Origin: Subtercola sp. PAMC28395
GTDB lineage: Bacteria; Actinomycetota; Actinomycetes; Actinomycetales; Microbacteriaceae
NCBI RefSeq assembly: GCF_018889995.1
Contig: NZ_CP076547.1
Coordinates: 1,178,001-1,242,000 of the forward strand
Length of the DNA: 64,000 nt
Direction of reading: 5' to 3'
Shown piece by piece: positions 47,775-55,245 of this stretch. The notes beneath the pieces are model-generated. The model had not been told where the DNA came from and did not search any database. It worked only from the letters and a program-made list of their open reading frames with translations. Made by a program: the position numbers and the translations under genes. How positions within the stretch are numbered: the stretch's first letter is position 1; each line of letters begins with the position of its first letter.

Positions 47775-47789
47775 GGGCAGACTTTCGTA

Positions 47790-47970
47790 CGGGTTGTGCT
47801 GGCTGAGGAGTGTTCTGAGGTGCCGGTGGTGCCGGGGGTGCGGTGGCGCTCGGGTGCGCCGGGCCGAGCAGGGAGCCGTGCTCTGGCTGGTGCTCGGTGT
47901 GCTGTGGTGTTGTTTGGTGCGCTGTGCTGCTGAGCTGCTGAGCTGCTGTGTTGCTGTGCTGTGATGTGCA
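47790..47970. repeat. GTGCTG-rich low-complexity leader
   Basis: Within the 304-bp gap 47775-48078 the plus strand is made of GTGCTG, TGCTGAGCTGC and GGTGC units. It lies upstream of lipoprotein A. A shorter CAACAACAGCGCAG repeat (54094-54140) has similar composition. No gene is supported here. Confidence 0.5.
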
Positions 47971-48078
47971 GAAGAGTGTGCTGCGCACGTGGGTATGGCG
48001 TGCGAGCACGTCAGTTTTGCACGTGGCGGCTGGTCGCCGCCGGTCGAACGGGCTCATCCTGCCAAAACTGGGGGATTC

Positions 48079-49137
48079 TTAGGCCGTTCTTTGGCATTTC
48101 TTGTTGCTAAGCCGCGGATCGACGCCATCGGCATATGCCGTTGCGGGCATAGATGCGCCCTCCACCACGACCACGTTGTCACAGAGCACGACGTTGCCCG
48201 CGTCTCTCGCAGCGCCGACGATGTTCACCGCGAATCCGTTCGACGCTGCAGCGAAGGAGTTCGCGGCGAAGGTGTTGTTCGAGCCCCACGGTGCCACGAT
48301 GACGTGCACCTGTGCACCGTCGACGGGGGAGTTCCGGCCGGTGTTCGAGCCGATCATCCAGTTGTTGCCTTTGACGTCGACGAGCGAATCCACCTCGGTC
48401 GCGCGGCTGCCGTCGAAGGAGTTGCCGGTGACCTGCCCACCAGTGGTTCCCTCTTTGATGTCGATGTTCTCGGCGGTTGTCGCCGAAATCGTATTGCCGA
48501 CCAGGCGGTTGCGGTCGCTCTGGTCGGGGTTGCAGTGAGAGAGGGTGCACCAGTTCGACTGGGCCGTTCCCACGTAGATGCCCTCGCCGAACTTCGCCTC
48601 GGCGAGCCCGGTCTGGCCGATCGTGTTGTTCTGCACGAGGTTGTCGCTGCTGCCCAGGCGCAGATGCACCGCCTCGTCGCCGACCGAGGTGACCGACAGG
48701 TTCGAGAGGGTGTTGTTCGATGAGTTGTCGAGCAGGATGCCCTTCTGGGCTCCGCTGACAGAGAAGCCCATGAGGCGCCAGAACTGCGCCCCGGTGAGAT
48801 GCAGCGCGGAGCCCGAATCGAGAGAGCCGCCGTCGATCACCGCGCTCCGGTCGCCGCAGAGCGTGATGGGGGAGGCCGCCGACGCTGCAGTCGTTGCCGT
48901 GAAGTGCCCACTGTAGGTGCCGGGCGCGAGAAGCAGAACGGTGCCGGGTCGTGCTGAAGCGAGTGCGGAGCTCAACTCGTCAGACGATGACAGTAGCTCC
49001 CCGGCCGGGCAACCGGCAACGGAGGTCGTTGTGGGTTGTGGTGCCGACGACGTGGTCACGCTGGCCGAGCACCCGCTGAGCACCACGATGGTGGCGAGGC
49101 CGAGCGCCAGCCATCCGGATGCCCGCCAGCTCTTCAC
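48079..49137 (-). CDS. right-handed beta-helix lipoprotein
   Basis: 352 residues. The signal MKSWRASGWLALGLATIVVL ends in an LSGC lipobox. The body shows pectate-lyase-like parallel beta-helix repeats: ITLCGDRSAVIDGGS, FSVSGAQKGILLDNSSNNTL, DNLVQNNTIGQTGL, NRLVGNTISATTAENIDIKE, QVTGNSFDG, NNTFAANSF. Such folds in polysaccharide loci include lyases and C5-epimerases. Catalytic residues cannot be assigned. It is divergent from the GT2 gene at 49351 across a 213-bp gap. Confidence 0.85.
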   Translation of the reverse strand: MKSWRASGWLALGLATIVVLSGCSASVTTSSAPQPTTTSVAGCPAGELLSSSDELSSALASARPGTVLLLAPGTYSGHFTATTAASAASPITLCGDRSAVIDGGSLDSGSALHLTGAQFWRLMGFSVSGAQKGILLDNSSNNTLSNLSVTSVGDEAVHLRLGSSDNLVQNNTIGQTGLAEAKFGEGIYVGTAQSNWCTLSHCNPDQSDRNRLVGNTISATTAENIDIKEGTTGGQVTGNSFDGSRATEVDSLVDVKGNNWMIGSNTGRNSPVDGAQVHVIVAPWGSNNTFAANSFAAASNGFAVNIVGAARDAGNVVLCDNVVVVEGASMPATAYADGVDPRLSNKKCQRTA

Positions 49138-49350
49138 CGCCCGGTCACGTGCTCTCGTGCCTAATGCACCGCTGATGTCGTCCCCACCACTACAGTTTAT
49201 AGAAATCCCGCGATCCCGATCTTCGCGGGCAGTTCAAGCCGTGGGTTCGAGGTACCGCAGCAGTGTGGGCGCGCATTCGTGTCTGCGCGAACGGGTGCCG
49301 ATGCTCACGGCGCCGGAACCGGTCGAAGTGTGGGGGTGGGGCGAGCCGTG

Positions 49351-50778
49351 ATGGTCTACGCACTGGTCCTCCCGAGCGTCGCCTTCTCCAGCCACGTACT
49401 CCTGCTTCCCAATGCGGTCTGGGGCACGCAGCACACCTTCTGGTGGTTGCTGCCGTTCGGCGTCTTCGGCATCATCTCCTGGAGCCTCTGGCTGCTGCGC
49501 AAGATCCTCTCCTCCACAACACGGCCCGTCGTGAACGACTATCGGGCCGCCACGACCGTGGTGGTGCCGTCATTCCACGAAGACCCGAACGTGCTACTGC
49601 GCTGCCTCGAGACCTGGCGGCGACAGGGCCCGTCCCGCATCATCATCGTTCTCGACGTGGCCGACCTCGAGGCCGAAGAGCGCATCAACGCACTCGGACA
49701 CCACAACGTCGACGTCATCATGTTCAAACACCGGGGAAAACGCTCGGCATTGGGTGAGGGCATCCGGGCCGTCCAGACCGAGCTCGTCATACTGGTCGAC
49801 TCCGACACGGCGTGGGAAGACGGCATGCACGACGCCATCCAGATGCCCTTCATCGACGCTGCCGTCGGTGCGGTGAGCACCCGCCAGAACGTCTACCAAC
49901 CGAAATCGAGCGTCTGGCGCCGCGTCGCCGACTGGATCATCGACCTCCGGTACTACGACTACGCCCCCGCAATGGGTAGGTTCGGCGGCATCGTCTGCGC
50001 TTCAGGTCGCACCAGCGCGTATCGTCTGGCGATCATCCTGCCCAAGCTTCCCCAGCTCGAACACGAGATCTTCATGGGCCGCGAGTGTGTTGCCGGCGAC
50101 GACGGGCGCCTCACCTGGCTCGTGCTCTCGCAGGGCTACCGCGTGACCCATCAAGACAGCGCCAGGGCCCTCTCGATGTTCCCCGACACCTTTCGCGCCT
50201 TCGTCAAACAGCGTGTGCGCTGGAGTCGCAACTCCTATCGCTGCTACTTCACTGCCATTCGCACCGGCTGGATCTGGCGCGTACCTCTTATCTCCCAGCT
50301 CACCATCATGCAGATCATCTTCACGCCCGTGAGTATGGCCGTCGCCGTGGTCTACGTGATCGCTGCGGCCTGGTCGGCGAACCCCATTCCCGCCATCGTC
50401 TTTGCCCTGCTCTGGGTGTTCATCGGGCGCGGAATCCGCGGAATCTCGCACCTCTGGCGTCGCCCCGAAGACATCTGGCTCCTGCCGTTGGTCACCATCA
50501 TCACCGCCTTCATCGCACTGCCCATCAAGACCTATGCACTCTTCACCATGAACACACAGGGCTGGCTCACCCGCTCGGCCGACTCGATCGGCGGCGAGGG
50601 CCAGACTGAGGCGAGCCTCGCCCCCCGCGACAAGGCTGCGGGTGGCGACGCCGCGCGGGGTGAGGCCCAGAGTGGCGAGGTTCTGACTGGCGAGGGTCTG
50701 ACTGGTGAGGCGGCGAGTGCGGAGCGTAAGCACGACCGGCTGCCCGAGGCATCCGCGGCCGAGAAGGCAGCACGCTGA
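49351..50778 (+). CDS. membrane glycosyltransferase family 2 (polysaccharide synthase-like)
   Basis: 475 residues. Two N-terminal TM segments, then a GT2 catalytic core: TVVVPSFHEDPNVLLRCLET, HRGKRSALGEGIRAV, the DxD-like VDSDTAWEDG, GDDGRLTWLVLSQGY with the catalytic base, and QRVRW (QxxRW) before four C-terminal TM segments. That combination defines processive synthases such as hyaluronan, NodC and cellulose synthases. The C-terminal 60 residues are a hydrophilic Gly/Glu/Ala tail with repeated GEGLTGEA units. No PilZ domain is seen. The start is uncertain: an in-frame GTG at 49279 would add 24 residues. The stop overlaps the start of the next gene. Confidence 0.92.
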   Translation: MVYALVLPSVAFSSHVLLLPNAVWGTQHTFWWLLPFGVFGIISWSLWLLRKILSSTTRPVVNDYRAATTVVVPSFHEDPNVLLRCLETWRRQGPSRIIIVLDVADLEAEERINALGHHNVDVIMFKHRGKRSALGEGIRAVQTELVILVDSDTAWEDGMHDAIQMPFIDAAVGAVSTRQNVYQPKSSVWRRVADWIIDLRYYDYAPAMGRFGGIVCASGRTSAYRLAIILPKLPQLEHEIFMGRECVAGDDGRLTWLVLSQGYRVTHQDSARALSMFPDTFRAFVKQRVRWSRNSYRCYFTAIRTGWIWRVPLISQLTIMQIIFTPVSMAVAVVYVIAAAWSANPIPAIVFALLWVFIGRGIRGISHLWRRPEDIWLLPLVTIITAFIALPIKTYALFTMNTQGWLTRSADSIGGEGQTEASLAPRDKAAGGDAARGEAQSGEVLTGEGLTGEAASAERKHDRLPEASAAEKAAR

Positions 50779-53700
50779 TGGCGAAAGACGAGAAGGGCGC
50801 GCAACCTCCCGCGAGTGACGACGCGGAATCCACATCGGAGTCCGCGCCGCAGCGAACCCCGAAGCCGGCCTCTCCGCCCCCCTCGGAGCCGGCCTCGCAG
50901 CTTCCTGCGAAACAGTCGCCGAAATCGTCCACACGATCAGCATCGAAAAGTCGCTCAAAGGGTGCCTTCACCGACGAAGAGCGCGGTGACACGGTCGGTC
51001 GGCCCACCCGCGCGATCGTGCGGATGATCGTGATTGCCGTGCTCGTCCTCGGCCTCGTCGGCGTGGCCCTCATCCGCGCCGGAGCCTTCGCGGGCACGTT
51101 CGCCAGCGTCTCGCAGGTCGCCGATGCTGCGGCAGCCGCGGCCTCTGAAGCTGCTGCCTCGGCCACCCCCAACCCCTCCTCCACCGGCCCGGCCTCCTCC
51201 TCCACCGGCCCGGCCGCCTCGGCCGCACCCGCTGTTCTCGCACCCACCGCTGCCGCCACGACGCCCACCACCGCGGGCGCAGCCGCACCCACCACAGCAT
51301 CCACCGCAGACCCGACCCCCCAGGCCCCGGGCGAACTCAGCCCCCTCGAGAAGTCGTACCAGGCGCAGGCCGCACTCGTCGCGGCTGAAGACGCGAGAAT
51401 CAGCTACCTGGCGCTGACCGGCGCCGCCCCGAACTATCCGGCCGAACCGATCCTCACCCCAGTCGACCGCGCCAACCAGGCCGCGGAACCAACGCCGCCC
51501 CCCTCTGTCGTGCTCGAAGCGCAGCCGAAGGCGGTGCTCACGATCTACTCCCTCGACGACCTGATCGCCCGCGGCGCCGCCACTCGAGTCAGTGACACGA
51601 TCGTCTCGCTGACCTCGAGTGTGTTCCTCCAGCGCGGCGTGCTGCTGACCATCACCGCTCCCGGCCAGACGCTCCGCATGCTGAGCACACCCACGGGATT
51701 CACCAGCATCGTCTCGTGGGGCGGCGCCCTCACGCTCGCCGGTGACGCAACCGCCCCTCTGACGATCACGTCGTGGAATCCCACTCCGGCGACCCCCGCC
51801 GCCACAGCGCCACCCGCAGCAGACCCCGCGGCTGGCGCACCAGACTCCACCGAGACCGACGGGCGGGCGTACATCCGCCAGAATGACGGCGCCCTCACCA
51901 CCAACTACGTCACCCTCGACAGCCTCGGCTTCTACAGCGGGCGCACTGGCGGGCTCGCCGCTACGGGCACGGCGACGGCACCGACCCTCGCTAGCATCCA
52001 CCACACCGTCGTCACGAACCAGCACACCGGGCTCTTCCTCTCCTCTGTCACCGGCGCAACTGTCTCCGACTCCTCCATCAGCACCTCGACCGAGACCGGC
52101 ATCGAGATCACGAACTCCTCTGACGCCGTCTCGGTCATCCGCACCACGGTCGACGGTTCCGGTGGCACCGGCATCGAAGCGCAGGCCGGCAGCTCGAACG
52201 TGATGCTGAACATCGCGACCATCACCAACAACGGCCAGTACGGGTTCACGTTCGACGGCAAGGCCCGGGCATCCGGGCCGAACCCCGGCGGGTACCCGGT
52301 CGCCGACTCAGCGGGCCCGCTGGTCATCGGCAGCACCGTCACCGGCAACCGCGCCGGCGGTGTCGCCGTCTACTCCTCCACAGGCGTGAAGATTCTGACC
52401 TCCACGATCTCACAGCGCGGGGATGCCCTGCTCGTGCGCGACTCGACCGCCGTCATCCAGCACAACACGATCGACGTCACCAACGGCAACGGCAATGGCA
52501 TCGTGCTCGAAGGCCCCATCGTCTCGGGCTGGGTGCAGCACAACACGATCTCCGGCGGCGGCCCGAACGCCATCGCCCAGGGTGACGGCAGCGGCACGAT
52601 CGTGGTCGACAACAACGACACGAGTGGATGGTCAGAGAAAGCCCAGATCGTGACCTGGGCCGAAGATCACCCCCTCGCCCTGCTCTGGGGCCTGTTGCTC
52701 ATCATTCCCGCCATCGGCGTCTTCTTTCTGGTTGCCAGGGCCAGGCGCCTGCGAAAGATCCGCGAACTCGTCGAATCGACGACCCTGGCCATCGCGAAAG
52801 CAGAGAAAGCAGAATACGAGTCAAGGCTCCTGGCCGAGCGCACCGGCGAGGGGTCGCTCGAGTCGGAGCTTGTGGGCGCGGGTGCGGGCGGTGCCAGCCT
52901 GGCCAGTGTCGGGATGACCGGCAGCGCTTTGCACGACAGCTCGCCTACCGTGGGGTCTGCGGGCACGGCGAGCCTTCCCGGCGATTTCGATGCGGGGGCT
53001 GCCGACCGTCACCCCTCCAGGCACGACGTGAAGCCGAGGATCGTCACCTCGAAATTCCCGGGCGAAAGCGTGCCGAGCGCGCCACTGCCCCGACGTTCCT
53101 CCCTCGAGATGCCCGAAGTGTGGGTTCCACCGGGCCAGCAGCCCGTGCGTCACGAAGCTGCAGCCCAGCGTCCAGCGCAGTCTGACCCATATGGCACCGG
53201 GCCGAACACCTATGGCACCCCTGGGCCGCAGCCGACTCCGACCCGCGAGCCTCAGTCTCAGCCATCCCAATCACCTCCCCCACAGGCGTACCCCCCGCAG
53301 GCGTACCCGCCCCAGTCCGCGCCCCCACGTTCCACTCCTCCACAAGGCCCTCCTCCACAGGGCCCTCCTCCACAGGCAGCGCCCCCGCAGTGGTCTCCTC
53401 CACAGTCGTCGCCTCCACAGCCCTACCCCGGGCAACCGTTTGCCCCGGCGGCAGCACCGTCGGGCGTCCCTCCAGCGGGCCGTCCCCCGGTAGCTCGCCC
53501 TCCGATCGGTCGGCCAGCGCCGGCGAACCCCACGACTTCAGGATCGTCGGCTGGCCAGCCTGGCACACCCGGCGCCTCCCAGGCCGGAGAGCGTCAGGCG
53601 GGAGTTCCGCAGCTGCCAGGAACGCAGCCGGGAACGCCCCGACCGGGAGCGCCGCGCCCCGGAGCGCCGCGACCACCGGCCCCACGCACGAACTCGAGGC

Positions 53701-54011
53701 TTCCGGTTGGGCGCCCCTACCCCGCTGGCCGCCCAGCCCCGACGTCGTCAGCCGCAGGCGCTACAGGCGCTACAGGCGGTGCAGGCGCTGGCACCACGCC
53801 TCCGCCTCCCAGCGCCCCGCAGCTGCCCACCACCAAGACATCGGCAGCGACCGGCGAAGCACTGGGCCGTTTCCGCACGGTCGAAGAACTCGCCGTGTCG
53901 GCTGTTCTCGACGGCGGCAAGCCCATCACCACTGTGGCCAAGACGCTGCGGGTCTCGACCTCCATCGTGGCCAGCTGGGTCGCAAAAGCCCAGCGCGACC
54001 ACCGGCCCTGA
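50778..54011 (+). CDS. transmembrane beta-helix protein with cytoplasmic HTH
   Basis: 1077 residues. Residues 1-80 are disordered and basic, 81-100 form a TM helix (MIVIAVLVLGLVGVALI), 105-250 are Ala/Pro/Thr rich, and about 250-625 hold parallel beta-helix repeats (ATVSDSSISTSTETGIEITN, NVMLNIATITNNGQYGFTF, GVKILTSTISQRGDALLVRD, AVIQHNTIDVTNGNGNGIVL). A second TM helix lies at 633-655 (ALLWGLLLIIPAIGVFFLV) followed by Arg-rich and coiled-coil sequence, then a long Pro/Gln-rich linker. The last 45 residues (VEELAVSAVLDGGKPITTVA...) resemble a helix-turn-helix. This predicts an outside sugar-binding or -modifying domain joined to an inside DNA-binding domain. Coupled to the GT2 gene by a one-base overlap. 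Confidence 0.8.
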   Translation: MAKDEKGAQPPASDDAESTSESAPQRTPKPASPPPSEPASQLPAKQSPKSSTRSASKSRSKGAFTDEERGDTVGRPTRAIVRMIVIAVLVLGLVGVALIRAGAFAGTFASVSQVADAAAAAASEAAASATPNPSSTGPASSSTGPAASAAPAVLAPTAAATTPTTAGAAAPTTASTADPTPQAPGELSPLEKSYQAQAALVAAEDARISYLALTGAAPNYPAEPILTPVDRANQAAEPTPPPSVVLEAQPKAVLTIYSLDDLIARGAATRVSDTIVSLTSSVFLQRGVLLTITAPGQTLRMLSTPTGFTSIVSWGGALTLAGDATAPLTITSWNPTPATPAATAPPAADPAAGAPDSTETDGRAYIRQNDGALTTNYVTLDSLGFYSGRTGGLAATGTATAPTLASIHHTVVTNQHTGLFLSSVTGATVSDSSISTSTETGIEITNSSDAVSVIRTTVDGSGGTGIEAQAGSSNVMLNIATITNNGQYGFTFDGKARASGPNPGGYPVADSAGPLVIGSTVTGNRAGGVAVYSSTGVKILTSTISQRGDALLVRDSTAVIQHNTIDVTNGNGNGIVLEGPIVSGWVQHNTISGGGPNAIAQGDGSGTIVVDNNDTSGWSEKAQIVTWAEDHPLALLWGLLLIIPAIGVFFLVARARRLRKIRELVESTTLAIAKAEKAEYESRLLAERTGEGSLESELVGAGAGGASLASVGMTGSALHDSSPTVGSAGTASLPGDFDAGAADRHPSRHDVKPRIVTSKFPGESVPSAPLPRRSSLEMPEVWVPPGQQPVRHEAAAQRPAQSDPYGTGPNTYGTPGPQPTPTREPQSQPSQSPPPQAYPPQAYPPQSAPPRSTPPQGPPPQGPPPQAAPPQWSPPQSSPPQPYPGQPFAPAAAPSGVPPAGRPPVARPPIGRPAPANPTTSGSSAGQPGTPGASQAGERQAGVPQLPGTQPGTPRPGAPRPGAPRPPAPRTNSRLPVGRPYPAGRPAPTSSAAGATGATGGAGAGTTPPPPSAPQLPTTKTSAATGEALGRFRTVEELAVSAVLDGGKPITTVAKTLRVSTSIVASWVAKAQRDHRP

Positions 54012-54267
54012 GCGCACTCATCGCACCGTCGCCGCTGTGCCACCGGCCGTGGCCACCCCGCCACTGCCCGCGACCGCCGGCCACGGTACCACTGCAACAA
54101 CAGCGCAGTACCTCACCTCAACAACAGCGCAGCACCACCGCAAACCACACAGAACGCCGCACACAGTTTCGTAGTTTAGGCTGAATCGAAGGGTTCACAT
54201 CGGGGGAGAGGCCACGATCATCAGCGCATCTGAGAGACAGTCCAGCGAGACGAAGTCCCGGGTCGGC

Positions 54268-55245
54268 TTGGCCTCAGCCATCGTTGCGCTGTTCATTCCG
54301 ATCGTCGCCCTGGGTGTGATCCTCTCGGCCGTCGCCAATCTCGCTTCGCCGACTTCTGCTGCCTCGACGGCCTCTGGCGCTCTGCAGGGCAAGACCTTCT
54401 ACGTCGACCCCGAGGCGAAAGCTGCGATTGCCGCCGCTGCCGCAGCCTCGAAGGGCAACTCCGTCGACGCCGCGACGTTCGGCCGCATTGCCGACCAGCC
54501 CACCGCGATCTGGCTCACCCCCGAGAAGCACTCGACCGCCGAGATCACCGCCTACGTCTCGGCAATCGAGAAAGCTGCCACTGCCGCGAACCAGACGCCC
54601 ATCTTCACGGTCTACGGCGTACCGAACCGCGACTGCGGAAATCACTCCGCCGGCGGGCTCTCGGCCACCGAATACCCGCTCTGGGTGAAGGCGATCGCGG
54701 CAGGCATCACGCACCAGAATGCGGTGATCATCCTCGAGCCCGATGCCCTGGCACTCGCAACGCAATGCAACAACGTGAGCGAGCGGGTGAAGGAGATCAG
54801 CAGCGACCTCGACATCTTCGCCCCGGTCGGTGCAACGGTCTACATCGACGCCGGCCACTCGCAGTGGGGCCCTGCTGCCGATATGGCCGCGCTCCTGAAC
54901 CAGGCCGGCGTGACAAAAGCTCGCGGATTCGCCACGAATGTCTCGAACTACAACGACACAGCGGCCGAGCAGACGTACGCTGAGACCATCAGTTCCCTCA
55001 CAGGAGGCGCACACTTCGTGATCGACACCTCACGCAACGGCCGCGGGTCGAACGGTGAGTGGTGCAACCCCTCCGGTCGTGCCCTCGGTGCCGTTCCCTC
55101 GAAGCAGGATGTCGCCACGAACCAAGACGCGAACCTCTGGATCAAGCCCCCGGGTGAGAGCGACGGAACGTGCAATGGCGGCCCAACAGCTGGTGAATGG
55201 TGGGATCAAAGCGCGCGAGAGCTGGCGTCGAACGCCGGCTGGTAA
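54268..55245 (+). CDS. glycoside hydrolase family 6 (endoglucanase-like), membrane-anchored
   Basis: About 325 residues. An N-terminal hydrophobic helix (SAIVALFIPIVALGVILSAV) without a clear cleavage site suggests an anchor. The GH6 core is clear: TVYGVPNRDCGNHSAGG with the catalytic region, VIILEPDALAL with the proton-donor Asp, YIDAGHSQWGP, HFVIDTSRNGRGSNGEWCNP, and LWIKPPGESDGTCNGGPTAG. GH6 enzymes cleave beta-1,4-glucan and accompany cellulose-like synthases in several actinobacteria. The TTG at 54268 is the first conventional start, but a strong GGGGGAGAGG lies at 54202-54211 with only ATC or ACG codons in frame at the proper distance. Confidence 0.93.
   Translation: MASAIVALFIPIVALGVILSAVANLASPTSAASTASGALQGKTFYVDPEAKAAIAAAAAASKGNSVDAATFGRIADQPTAIWLTPEKHSTAEITAYVSAIEKAATAANQTPIFTVYGVPNRDCGNHSAGGLSATEYPLWVKAIAAGITHQNAVIILEPDALALATQCNNVSERVKEISSDLDIFAPVGATVYIDAGHSQWGPAADMAALLNQAGVTKARGFATNVSNYNDTAAEQTYAETISSLTGGAHFVIDTSRNGRGSNGEWCNPSGRALGAVPSKQDVATNQDANLWIKPPGESDGTCNGGPTAGEWWDQSARELASNAGW

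Noticed and set aside
47767..48057. 96-codon minus-strand frame upstream of lipoprotein A
   Set aside because: It is made from GTGCTG-type low-complexity DNA, has no recognisable domain, and overlaps the lipoprotein leader.
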